A stretch of DNA of 64,000 nucleotides from Sphagnum magellanicum (taxonomy: Eukaryota; Streptophyta; Sphagnopsida; Sphagnales; Sphagnaceae): the NCBI GenBank assembly GCA_021904315.1, contig CM038919.1:5952001-6016000 (forward strand), written 5' to 3'. The notes under the pieces were generated by a model. It searched no databases and was not told the DNA's origin. It worked only from the letters and a program-made list of their open reading frames with translations. Positions 48,859-60,257 of this stretch are shown here, in pieces (position 1 is the first letter of the stretch; every line of letters starts with the position of its first letter). A program made the translations under genes and the position numbers.

Positions 48859-50980
48859 ATGGTTAACAAGGCTAAATGGGAAATCAATTGGGTTTACCAA
48901 GAACATTGGGTTGCAAAATTTTCATGGTCAAAGCCTATTTGTGCAAAAGATGGGAAAATGAAAATGGTTTGTTGTAAAATCTATTCACAAATTGAAGGGA
49001 GAAAAAAAAAATTGGTGCTAAAACTTGATTCTTTAATGCAATATTCTAGTTTACACAAGTGCACAAAAGTCAAACATGGTGTTGTTGTTGGACAATTTTT
49101 TTCTTGTCCTATTAACCAACATGTGAAAATGAAAAGTTGTTTGCATTTACAAGTCATGAGACAATTGCTTTTCAAGTGGCCAACGAAGGGAAAGTAGAAA
49201 AGAGAAGGAAGTATGTTAAGTTTGTTACAATATGACATTTGTTACAACAAGGCCGCCCTATTACAAATTTTAAAAGCTTCACTTGGTTCCATTCTAGTTT
49301 TTGAAACTTGGAAATTGCCCCTTAGAAACATTAATCTAATACTAGAAGATGGACCATGGTGGAAGCAATGCACAACATTGTTTTACAAGCCATCAAAGAA
49401 TGTGTGCAAAAAATAGAATTTATTGAATTGTGATGAGGTCACAACCATTGACAACCAAAGTCGGTCATCTATGCATGTCCATGCGACAGATTTGTGGAAA
49501 TGGATCCCACTATTGTTGAATTTGCAATAAGTGGTAGGTAGAGCTTTTATTGACAACCTAACTTCTTTGATTATGTGAAATCTTACTAATTATGGAGGTT
49601 ATAGTGAGACAAATACAGCTAACAAATTGGCTTGTTTTGGAACAAATGGAGTCAGTATTTTTTAGGGGCTAAAATTTTGTGTGAGTATTTGACTAATGCA
49701 ATCATGTTTCATTTGTGATTGGTGTGCACTACATGACACACCATATCAGTTTTGTTGTCCAAACCTTGAGTGGTTTGAACGTGGTAAAAAAGATTATTCA
49801 TCCTTATTTTATTCCATGTATAATTATTTTGTTCACAACCCTAAACACCATCTCAAGGTTAGCAAGCTTGTTAAATCACTAAAATACAAAGGTAACAAGC
49901 TTTTGAAAAATATTAAGACTCAATGGATCTCAATGCTTTCACCATCAAAAAGTGTTTTGAATGAGTACAAAACACTTGTTGTGAAGAGATTGGCATAAGA
50001 TGCTACAAGGTCATCAACATTGCAAAAGCTAACTATGAATGTTATGTGATGTGAAAACTTTGTTAGGTCTCGCATGTGTTTTTCCCTTGCCAAAAATAGT
50101 GTAAGGTTTGTCCAAGTCTACACAAAGGTGTGCAACTTTCATATGCAACTATGTTTTTGTTATTCAACTAATTGAAATAGATCTACAAACCATGTATTAT
50201 GATCCTAATCAAAGGTTCACATCATCTCATTTCTCCCTCTTCAATGATCTTGTTGAACATGCCAATGAGACTTTGTGTTTGACTTGGTGGACACAAGCGA
50301 AAACCCTAATTGATTACATTGCCTTTTATTTTGGAAGTAAACTTTATAATATGTTTCACACCACCAATGCAACCACTAAGGTCATAGCATAGTAACTAGG
50401 GAGATATATATGGGCTAAAGTTATAGACTATGTGAAACAATTACATGCTTTAGTTGCTGTTGGTCTCATAACAAAATTGGAGAAATGTTTCCTCCTGCAA
50501 GAGTTGTTAAATGCAACTAAGGTAATTTACCCTTGGTACTAGCTTACTCCTAAGGTAAAGATTACATTTCCTAGGCACATGGCCATTGTATAAATGCAAT
50601 TTGGGCACCTTAAATTATTTGAAAATTCCAATACATTTATTGGGCCAGTGGTAAACCCTATTCTTCTTTATCAATAATCTATATTTAGAATGCAAAACCA
50701 TTGCCAAGTTGCAACGTTGCCTCCTTTTGACTGAGACCCAATCACATGCTTGTGGGAAATGCTTGGGTCTAGTGGCATTTTAAATCATGATCAGTTCACA
50801 AAGTGGTTTAAATTTGTTAAACTTTGCATGGTGATGGTGTTGGGCAACGTGGAAATGGAAGATGAACATATATCATTTTTATTTTTTGAAGGAAAGAAGC
50901 GCAAGGAAAAAGTCATCACACAAACAACAATTCTACGAGACCTCTTTAGTAAACCTAAATTTTTAAAGTGTTTCTTCTAA
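48859..50980 (+). pseudogene. decayed hAT transposase with N-terminal zinc finger (copy D)
   Basis: The first frame (48859-49197) gives the best-preserved amino-terminal region of this family. It reads VYQEHWVAKFSWSKPI, then CCKIYSQIEGRKKKLVLKLD and a later GVVVGQFFSCPINQHVK. The central region at 49696-49998 reads PKHHLKVSKLVKSLKYKGN, KTQWISMLSPSKSVLNEYKT and LVVKR. The carboxyl region at 50745-50880 reads WEMLGSSGILNHDQFTKW, VMVLGNVEMEDE and HISFL, the hAT dimerisation area. In-frame stops (49195, 49996) and frame changes show it is inactive. It shares its layout with copies B and C but is not identical, so the family was active at several times. Confidence 0.87.
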
Positions 50981-52188
50981 ACCTACCTATCAACCTAGAC
51001 CTACTTCGCGCTAATCACTTAAACCCTAAACTTGCTATTCTTTAATACTTTAGTAGGGCATCAATATATTTTAAATTTTAAAAAAAAAAGTTCCAAGTGA
51101 ATAGGTTGAGTTGAGAACCAAGAAACAAGTTCGTAAAAGGGTATCACTCTTGGTGACACCCAAAGATATTCAAAGTGAGAACTAGATTGAAAACTTGGAC
51201 AATTTTCACCTCTTTTTTGAGGCATGTCCAACATTAATCACAACCATCTCAATGAGCCAAACTAACATGTTATGACCAAATTTTTTAATCTCATTTTAAT
51301 TTGTGGGGTCACATAGTGAGTGGCCAAATTGATGATGAAACCTTGCCAAACTTTATAAAAAAAAAGCACCCAAGAAAGAGAGAGGAAAGGAAACAAGGGG
51401 CAAGGATTGAAGTCCAAGCAAGCAAAGAGCCCAACAAAGGGCCACAAGGAGGAAAGGGAACCACTAAGAACTGAACCCTCCAGAAGTCGCATGAAACAAA
51501 TCAACTAAAGAAAGGGGAGGTAAACCCAATAAAACTCCTAGCCTAAGAAAATCCTCCTTGCAATAACAGCCCATCTTAAGATGGAGGTGGCATGCGCTCT
51601 CTGTAATGCCATCGACACTGCGCATAAAAGGAAGGCAACACTGATAAAAAAAAGGACGTTTGGTGCCCTTTGCTATCCATGCCATGTTAACACATGGATG
51701 AAAGAAGTTGTCCTCCTACTAATGAAGACACCCAAAAACTTATATGGCAAGAGGGAGAAACACATTTGCTAAGTAATTCCCTCACCTGAACTGCCAGTGT
51801 TGCAACCACCCCACGAAAAAAAGCCGCCCATGATACCAGGTCTGCTTGAGTGGCCATGAAAAAAAGCCGCCCATGATACCAGGTCTACTCGAGTGGCCAA
51901 GTTGATCTCAGAGCACCCCTTTTCAAGTATTTAGCACATCGAGTGTGCACTGTTTAGTTATCTCCCCAATCATTGTAGTTGGCCAATTGAGAAAGAACCA
52001 TTTCCTGCTACAGGTGCTCTTCCAAGGCACTGTCAAAGTGTGCACTCTTAACAGCTGAACGAAGATTCACGGTCTTTTTCTGTCAATCTTCATCCCAAAA
52101 GTACTGTAAAGGCCAATTTACTGTTTCCGTTTCACGTAGAGGGCTTAGAGAAATTTCGTAGTGTACAGCTCGTTGAAAGGTTGGCACC
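50981..52188. other. intergenic DNA, no gene seen
   Basis: Frames at 51262-51504, 51464-51685 and 51581-51772 overlap on opposite strands and have no motif. The stretch includes a 43-bp tandem duplication at 51815-51900. Its right end is the upstream flank of the candidate small gene. Confidence 0.45.
51815..51900. repeat. 43-bp tandem duplication
   Basis: Two copies, 51815-51857 and 51858-51900, of a unit running from gaaaaaaagccgcccatgat to gagtggcca; they differ at only a few bases, so the duplication is recent. Confidence 0.85.
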
Positions 52189-53542
52189 ATGAATACTGAT
52201 CGCAAGGATCCTTGGGTTCATACTTCTCCGGATTTTGGGCCTTCTTCGTTCGTATCCTTTTGTCAAGCACAGTAAGTACAGATTTTCCAATGCCAGCTTC
52301 GAGCAGCAGCTTTTGATGCCCTCGTGTTACTTACTTAAGGGATCAGAATAAGTATATGTCAGCCAGGGTTTGCATTTGTGCAAATTCATGAGGAGGCGGA
52401 GATCGTTGGTCCCGACTTCTTCACACATGAGAAACAATAGGGGTAGGACAATAATGGCAGTTGAAGAGGATTTTCATGGAGAATGAGATTCTGACTTTGT
52501 TACAGAAGGTGGGTGATGTTGCGTTGGCATCGCTTTGTGCTTTGTGGGTTGAATCTTCTGTAGTAGATGTTGAAGCTCGAGCAGAGATGCAAGTACCGGC
52601 AATAGAAGCGCCATCCGCAGCAATTTTAAGAGGCTCGGATGGACCAACCCTTTCCTCAAGTATGGCGTTCCCCTCATCTCTCTCACTATGCTCGGCTCCT
52701 TGGGCTTGGCCCATTTGCAGCAAGGCTCTTCTCACTCTCTTACTCCTTCTCTCAGATACTGATGCTCCATGAGATCCATTGCTGGGTTTTTTTGGGGACT
52801 CTGAAAGGAATCCTTGCTCTTTGTTACCCGAAAGAGTTTAGGATTGTATGTACATGTATGTTGCAGCCAATGTTAGATGCTGCTTCGTCTTCTTCTTCTT
52901 CTGGAGGTTTCAGGGATTGCAAGAACTTGAGCAAATTGATGGGAAGGTTTGGCAACTTCTGTATGGACTAGTGTTTTTGCTTCACTGTTTAGCGCTTCAG
53001 ATTCAACAAACTCTTGCAGGATTTAGGTTTAGGGTTTAGGCTTGGCACAGTGCTTGTGTTTTTGCTTCAGTGTTTAATGCTTCTTCAACAAACCCTTGCT
53101 GGATTTAGGGTTTAGGCTGAGCAGAGTGCGTGGATTAGTGTTTCTGCTTCAGTGTTTAATGCTTCTTCAACAAACCCTTGCAGGATTTAGGGTTTAGGGT
53201 TTCTCAACAAATTTGCAGGAAGGATGTGTTGTCAGCTCAAGATGATCGAGAATGGCAAGCTACTGCTTTAAGTCAATCACTTACAGGAGAAGGCCCTGTA
53301 GCTGGTGCTGAGAAGAAAAAGTTGAATCTGGAGGAGGAACGTAAGGTACAGTGGGGCAGTTCTTTTGAGCTTTGTCACCTCTCTCTCTCTCAGGCAGAAT
53401 TCTTGATATGCAATTCAGATTGTGTCCAGAACCATTGTCATCATCTGTGTTTGCTACTGATGAGGAACTGTATGTTGCAATTGTTTACAAGCATTTAACT
53501 TGTAGCAACAATGCATTGGAACACTTTCATGATGTGTGCTAA
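52189..53542 (+). CDS. candidate 3-exon gene for a 117-residue protein of unknown family
   Basis: Exons 52189-52271, 53219-53340 and 53394-53542 splice in frame (phases 2 and 1) into a complete 117-codon reading frame. The splice signals are good: donor gtaagtac, acceptor atttgcag, donor gtaagg and an acceptor after a CT-repeat tract. The protein begins MNTDRKDPWVHTSPDFG, passes through DDREWQATALSQSLTGEG and a charged EKKKLNLEEERRILDM helix, then CPEPLSSSVFATDEELYVAI, and ends EHFHDVC. It has no signal peptide or membrane segment. I do not recognise the family. The first intron (947 bp) holds a telomere-like tandem repeat and an opposite-strand GC-rich frame (52735-52421). Further small exons in that intron, for instance one with LQELEQIDGK near 52914, cannot be excluded. 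The model is inferred by hand. Confidence 0.5.
52421..52735 (-). other. GC-rich 104-codon minus-strand frame inside the intron of the small gene
   Basis: The frame starts with ATG (MRRALLQMGQAQG) and is hydrophilic, with ARASTSTTEDSTHKAQSD near the end. A plus-strand frame of similar length overlaps it, so it may be a GC-rich shadow. AAACCCTAAATCC-type motifs lie upstream of it on its own strand (53105-53200), which resemble telo-boxes of plant promoters. There is no family match. Confidence 0.2.
52971..53203 (+). repeat. 82-85-bp tandem repeat with telomere-like motifs
   Basis: Three copies start at 52971, 53056 and 53138. Each runs from gtgtttttgcttca through caacaaacccttgca and ends in a TTTAGGG-type block (gatttagggtttaggg in the last copy). 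TTTAGGG is the common plant telomere unit. The array ends 15 bp before the acceptor of exon 2 of the small gene and is built into its intron. Confidence 0.8.
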
Positions 53543-55182
53543 AAGAGTATGGAAAACCTTCTGCAGGAAGTGGAGGTCAAGCCTTTTGACTACAAGCCAA
53601 TTCCCAGGCCCAAACGCTCTGAGAACTGATAGTGTAAAGAGCATCATGACAATAGCAGGCAGTGATAACCAGAAGCAAATCTGAAGATCACTCAACAGAG
53701 ACACTCAATGCCCATCCTGTGCTTGCAGTGTTTGCCTTCTGTCCCAAGGTGATTGGAGAGAACTCAGGAGAGCATATGGAGCAGTGTTCTGTCACCTCTC
53801 CAGAGTTCATTTCTGGTGCATGTTTCCCTAGCTTTAGAGAGGGACCAATTTGTGACTGCAACAGCAGCTGGTATGTGGGGATGCAGGTTGGTGTCAAAAC
53901 AGCAGAATTAACTAGAGCATTCTGAGTGTTGCACCAATTTCACTTGAGGCTAGGTTTTTTCTACAAGGAATGTATAGAAAACCAAGTTTTACCATGTGGA
54001 AAGCAGAATTCCAAGAGCAAAACTGCTCTGTGGCTCAAGTGAACAAATCTTGAATGTGACTGCAAGTCAGTTAAAGAATTGTATATCCAACAATGGTGCA
54101 CATGGTTTGCTCTGAGGGATACGAACTCTAGCAGAGTCATGTCATAGTTCAGACTGTACTGAAGAGAAACTTGCCTGGCATCATCACAATTTGAGGTTTG
54201 TTGACATCAATGATGCCTTTTGTTACCTGTTTTCTCCTTGGTCATGAATTGTGGACACCTGACTGCATCTCCAGCATGACTTTGGATTATGTGTTGAAGC
54301 TTCAGTTTGTGTCGCAGTTGCCCCCAGGCATTTTGCCTGTCATTTATTCACATAGAAGATTGATTTCCTTCACTTCCCTTCTTCTTTGACAAGGACTCAG
54401 ACTCATTTCAGTTCTCAATTCCATCAGTAGTCCTGTCTTCACACATCAAATGTGTGGGACCTTACCTCAAAACAGTGACAACAGTGAAGGACAGAAGAAT
54501 GGCAAATAAGAGAGTTGCTGTGTGGTGTGTAGAAGAAGATGAATGTGAACTCTGAGCAAAAATAACCAATGAATAGGTAGTTTAGTACTTCCTGCAATCT
54601 CCATCAACTTGGAGTGGCTATTGCAATAAACATGCCCTAATTTTGCAAGTCACTTGGGGACATACAAAGCCATGCCAAGTGCTTTGCTGCAAGCAATGGA
54701 GGGACCTGAATGAGTTCTTGCCTACACTGGTAGGTAAGTAGTAATCTAATATGCCTACTGACCAGGGCTCTCAAACATGAGGATTATTGAGATGGTTGTC
54801 TTGCAGTTGTACATAGCTAGAAGACAGGAAAATGAGCCATGAAATTGCATTGTGTTTTGTCCTGCTTTCTCGCATAACTACACCGGTAACACAAGACACA
54901 TCTTCATCTGTGTGAATTCAGATGCAGGAAAAACACACTTTGATGTTTGTTGCTTCAGATATAAACACTGTAAGAGATTGCCACAGATTACACATGAAAG
55001 CTACGTTGAACATAGATGTATTTGGTTTGCCCCTAACCAACAAGTACTACAGTATTGAATGTTAGCGTTTCTGGATCAGTGGAGGAGACATGCAGTTGAT
55101 GTAGCATCACGCTAACAGAAAACATGCAATATAAATTGATGATGATCTTGCACCAGTAAACAAAAGGGTTGCTTACTCACTC
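53543..55182. other. intergenic DNA between the small gene and the laccase 3' end
   Basis: The left part is the 3' flank of the small plus-strand gene and the right part the 3' flank of the minus-strand laccase, so the two genes converge. Frames such as 53662-53925 and 54852-55058 have no recognisable motif and no matching splice partners. Confidence 0.5.
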
Positions 55183-58100
55183 TCAACAAACAGGATAGTC
55201 CATAGGTGGTGACGGGAGCCTTTGGTTATTTGCATTTCCCTCATGCACGAAAAACACAGTCTCCATTCCCCAAGATGCATGGAGTTCAATGTGACAATGG
55301 AAAAGCCATGCTCCTGCAGCAGACAGCAAAAGCACTCAAAAGCTCTCTCTCATTACAATTTCAAACTCTCTTCTCTTTCCTTTGGTTGCCTTATCAGTTG
55401 TGACTCAATGTACAACAAAACATTCGGATGGTTGCTCGTGGATTCAGAGTTCCTCAAAGAAGATTTGGTCTGGATATCATCAACACCACAGCAACTGCAG
55501 AGCTTATGATGATCTATCTTCCTAGAAACAATGAATCCAAGGGTTTTCGAGCTTGCAGAGATGAGGATTTGCATGAACAAACCAGGATTGTCAGCTTGGA
55601 AGCGAATAGCAATCCAGCCACCGTAGTTGACACCAAATGTGTTGCGGTACGGTGGATTCACGAGGTTGAAAGTAGCAGGACTTGTGGCAGGATCATAGTT
55701 GCCGTAACCTCTACCAACAATGTAGAAAGAGAAACCATGGAGGTGGAAAGGATGTGTCTCAAACAGCAATATCGACGTATCTTGCAGTACCAACTGCAGA
55801 TTACAATGTCCATCCCCAACACCAGAAAGAAAAAATTCTGTCATTGAATCTGATACAAGAATCATAGCATGTGTAGCAACAAGCTTGACTGTTACAGAAT
55901 GATTGTAGATCCCTTTCCTGAGAGATTGCTCCTTGATATTCCAGCAATAGAGAGGAGAACAAGAACAAGAACAAGTGCCTGGACATTGGAGTTGTAGTCG
56001 ATGAATCTGATAGAAGAATCACGCCATGTGTAGTAACAAGTTTGTCAACTGTAGAATGATTCTAGCTCCCTTTCCTGACAGATTGCTCCTGGAATTTGCA
56101 GCAATAGAGGGGAGAAGAAGATGAAGAAAAAAAAGAAGTGCCTGGACATTGGAGTTGTAGTCGATGTGACTGAGCCGTGTTGCGTGCTCTGGAAATCGGG
56201 TGGACAATGGTGGTTGAGGACCGGTGTAATTGAACGTAGATTCTGGATCATCAGGAAAAGAGAGATCGAAGTTGGAGTTGGACGTGCTTACTCCGCGATC
56301 ATACAGATACGCATACTGAAGCAAAGAGGTGTCCGAACTGCTGGGAGTGACGAACGTGATATTGTTCACAGCACCAAGAATCCTGTACCCTTCGAAACCA
56401 GCGGTACAATTTGGAAGAGGGCTGCAACTGCTGTTGCTGCTCAGACCATAACCGACAGTGAAGAACAACTCTCTATCGATTGTTTGCGGGACGTAGAGAG
56501 TCTGATCGCTAGTGTTGAGGCTTCGCTCTTGTGAATCCCAGAAATCCCTGTAGGAAGAATCATTGTGTGCTGGAAATGTTGGCATGTGGACTGGATGTAT
56601 ATGTGAGCTTCCCTCGTACTCCACGAATGCTGTCGCAGGCGTTTGCGGGAACGGAACCTGGCGCAGAGCACGACAATGAACGAGTTGGAATAATGGACGT
56701 TCGAGAGGAAAACAGTTGCATAGCAATCTTACTAATGAATGGTGCATTCACACTTGATGTTAACTCAGTGTTGAATGAAAATCTAGGTGGTATCCTAGGT
56801 GGCACCCAATGTTAAATGGGTGATAGCTTAATGTGAATGGTAGCTTAACATAAAATGTTCGTGGTAAGTAGGTTTAAGTCCTAAATGACTAGCCTGGGGT
56901 TCATGGACTCAACACTAGAGTCCCTAACATCAATTGTGAATGCACCTTAAGTATGGTAGGACCTTGGCAACTTCAACACATGTTTGTTGAATATTTAATT
57001 AATTAATTTTGAAATTTTCATTTTGACAAATAAAATATTCCTCAAGATTCAATATTTCCCAACTTTTTAATTTAAAAAAACAGTTTCTGAGAATTTCAAC
57101 ATTTCTGAAATAATATAATTAGTGTTGAAGCTGCCAAGGTAGTAGGGTGTTCCAGTCCCAAGATCATATTCCTCCTGATATTCAGATAGCTGCAAAAAAT
57201 TGTGTGCTTGAGATAGATAGTAGACAGACATGGTTTTGTTGAAGGGAAGTTACTTTCATTTTTTTTTAAATGCTGTGAAAAACAAAAGGTGCAACTTATT
57301 GAAAAAAATAAATTTTACAATTTATTTAAATATAAATAAGCCTTAAGGTGCTTACAATTGGATTTTGAGAAATATATTTAGATTATATCTGAAATATTTT
57401 TAAGTTTCATAGCATATAAAAAATTCCTTTTATCTCAAATGGTCCATAAGATATATACAAAATCTAACTTCTTTTAGACATTCATGTTAACTTTGTTTTA
57501 ATTTTTATGAATTTTTGCACTGTGGAGATGTTTTTTTGTGTAAATTCGAAAAAAAATTGCTAAAATTTTGAAAAAAGATCTCCAAATTTTCAAAACCACA
57601 AAATTGAAAATTATATATAAAATAGAATAAAGACCCTGATTCGTGGGCTTTGACTTACAATGACGGGGTCAGGGAGAGAGAAAACACTTGCAGCCATGTA
57701 GAATTGTCCTTCCGAGAGATTTGCATTGAGTATGCAATCAACAGTTTGGCCAGGAGCGACGAGGAGAACATCAACAGTGAAGGGCACGCAATACGCAGAG
57801 TCGAGCTCCCTGACAGTAAGAGAATGGTTGGCGACTGCGAAATACATAGCGAAATTCAAACATGCGTTCACAACACGAAGTTGATAGGATTCTCCTTGCC
57901 GAATCCTTAGTCTGGTGGCATCAGATGACGAATCGTTGTACAGGAAACCAGGTTGTCCATTGATGGTAAGAGCATCAGGGATGCTGTAACCTCCTCCAGT
58001 GGCCAAGGCTGCTTCAATCACATCTTCCACATCCGCATTCCACCATCCTCCTGCAAAATGCAATACAATTCATTATCAAGTTTCATCATAATTACTCTTT

Positions 58101-60257
58101 GTATAGTTTATGGAACACATAAGATAAATGAATATTTTTGGGTACTATGCTATGAAATAATAAATTATTTTATTAAAATTGAGAATATATTAAATATATT
58201 CTACATATATTTTTATAATTCAATTCTAGGCATCTCATTTATATTTAAATAATTTATAAATTGTACTTTTTTCAATAAGTTATACTTCTTTTTCTTTTCC
58301 CAGGTGATTTGAAAAAAAATTGAAGTAACTTTCCTTGGTTTTCATACTCTCCCTCCAATTGTTTTTTTGAAATCCTATGTGATGCGATTTGCTTTTGATG
58401 ATGCAACAGGGAAAATTTGCTTCAGAATTGTAAGAGCAGCAAGAATTGTGTAAATGAAGTTCATGTGAACTACCAAGGATGATTGGAACTTCTCTGTTTG
58501 GTGCGGGGAAGGGATAATCACGATCCTTGCGAGGATAGATAATAATAGCTCCATGGATTGATGCTCGATGCCAACTAGTATGCGCATGGTACCACAATGT
58601 CCCTGTCTGATTCAGTAGCTGAAACCTGCACTTCAACGCAATGTTTGAAGAAGTCTATTATCAAATCTTTCCTGAAGATAATATGAGTCTGTGCAGATTG
58701 AATCCTAATGTGCTCACAATGCACATTATAGTCAAATCTTCCTGAAGTACGAGCATGCATACAGACTGCATCATAGTGCACTCAGATTATCAATTCTTGC
58801 TGAAGTATGCATATACAAAGATTCCATCATATTGCACTCTGGTTAGTACTGTCAAATCTTCCTGACATATGAATATGCACAGATTGCATCACAATGAACT
58901 CAAGTTACCATCAAATCTTCATGAAGTGCATCAAAGTGTGCTGAGTGTATAAAATCTTCTTGAAGTATGTATTTATATGCATAGATTGCATGACAATGCA
59001 CTTGGGGTTGTCTTTGTAGATTGCAGCAATTATATCAACTCAGATCATTCATGTGCATAATGTGAATGCTTGAAGATTCAAGGGTTATTCCTCAGAAGCC
59101 TGTGAGGATTTAGTACCTGTAAGTGTAGGAATCACCTTGTTTGAGAGGACATTGCGTCACATATGGCACTCCATCATACCAACCAGTTTGCAATTGCTTC
59201 ACACCATGCCTGCAGCAAAAAAAACCTAAGTGCTTCTAATGTCAAGAGCCTTAATCTTAATTCTCTCATTGAAAGGACTGATTAATCTGATGAACCAGAG
59301 TCTAGAATTCTACAACCAAGAAACTAGTCATGGACAAGCTGGTTTCTTCATAATAGGATAGAAACTTTGTTTGACACTCCACATGTGGTGTCAGGGTTGC
59401 TGACGATCATGGGTTATCCAACAGTGCTATGAAAGCTCCCTCTTATAGGCAACTGCAAAATTGAACATTGCATGAAACAATAAACTACCAGTGGATGGTG
59501 ATGTTGGGCTGCACAAGGCTGGTAACCCTAACAACAATTGTATCTCCATCATGTGCAGTGATCGGAGGGCCTGGAAATTGACTGTTTACAAGCATCATGC
59601 TCTTGGTGTGGTTGAGACGTGTCACATTTGTATAGTCCACCTGATTGCATACAGCAGAACAAGAAACATCAATGTGCCCTCAAGTGCCATGGACAGAATT
59701 TGGTTTGCTCAACAACAGGGTTCTAAATGAGAAGTCTTCACTATATTGAGATCCAAGCTTTCCCATGATCTGCTCAACAAGCTTTTCAAGGTACTCCTGA
59801 TCTGATTCAACCCCACAATACATTCAAATGCCAAATATCTTGAGAAGTATTGGATATCAAAGAATTTGCCACTCAATCTGAGCTTCTGAACACATCAGTT
59901 CCTTACATCTGATGGATCTAACTCTGATGATATGAACATGAATCATAACCAGAATGAGACAAAGGGTTGAACAATGATCCCTCGAAATCACCATGTCCAA
60001 ATCCAAATCTAATTTACAAAATGATAGCTCAGAGATATCATGTACGGAGTGTATACTGTGAAATTGTAGTAACGTGTAGTGACACCACTAAGTATTTGTT
60101 GATCAACAATGTGCTGAAAACCTCGCTTGTTATCAGATGCATTCAACATCTCATGGACATTGTGCTGTCTGACTGTGTCAATCATTGCAACACCCATTAA
60201 TAGGTACCATGAAATAATCATAATAACTATCACATGGAATTGCAACTTGTATTGCAT
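55183..60257 (-). CDS. laccase (secreted multicopper oxidase)
   Basis: Eight minus-strand exons (60257-60057, 59640-59489, 59209-59117, 58625-58474, 58050-57659, 56657-56142, 55793-55583, 55313-55183) join in frame to 615 residues. Laccases oxidise phenols such as monolignols or flavonoids with reduction of O2 to water in the wall. Residues 1-26 are a signal peptide ([14 protein letters not shown] core). All ten copper His are present: H117 and H119 (HWHG), H162 and H164 (WYHAH), H516, H519 and H521 (HPFHLHG), H578, H580 and H584, plus Cys579, in [12 protein letters not shown]. Met589 occupies the axial T1 position where most seed-plant laccases have Leu. Many N-x-S/T sites fit secretion. About 35 residues between signal peptide and TRYYNFT are more than usual. 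Seven introns are phase-consistent; intron 6 uses a GC donor. Start: the ATG directly before the hydrophobic core; in-frame ATGs upstream (e.g. 60332) would precede it less well. Confidence 0.95.
55794..56141 (-). other. laccase intron 6, GC-AG type
   Basis: Exon 6 ends with codons for NSNVQ and is followed by gcactt; exon 7 starts after ctgcag with LVLQDTSI. Joining them restores the conserved laccase [14 protein letters not shown] alternative six bases earlier would keep the frame but drop VQ, so the GC donor is preferred. Confidence 0.7.
55841..56166 (-). repeat. 163-bp tandem duplication spanning the end of laccase exon 6
   Basis: Two direct copies (about 56166-56004 and 56003-55841) each begin with the last 25 bp of exon 6 (catcgactacaactccaatg onward), then the GC donor and the start of the intron. 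The second copy is therefore a duplicate exon end inside the intron. Reading through from the first copy meets a stop near 56021, so only the first donor gives a functional mRNA. Confidence 0.85.
58657..59010. repeat. degenerate ~60-bp tandem repeat in laccase intron 3
   Basis: About six degenerate copies of a unit with tcaaatcttcctgaagtatg, then a cagattgcatcacaatgcact block, fill most of intron 3 (59116-58626). The copies vary by substitutions and short indels, so the array is old. Confidence 0.75.

Noticed and set aside
51464-51772. Opposite-strand short frames with several Cys
   Set aside because: No spacing typical of a zinc finger, no splice partners and mutual overlap.
55428-55847. 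139-codon plus-strand frame
   Set aside because: Antisense shadow of laccase exon 7, with no conserved motif.
56121-56534. 137-codon plus-strand frame
   Set aside because: Antisense shadow of laccase exon 6.
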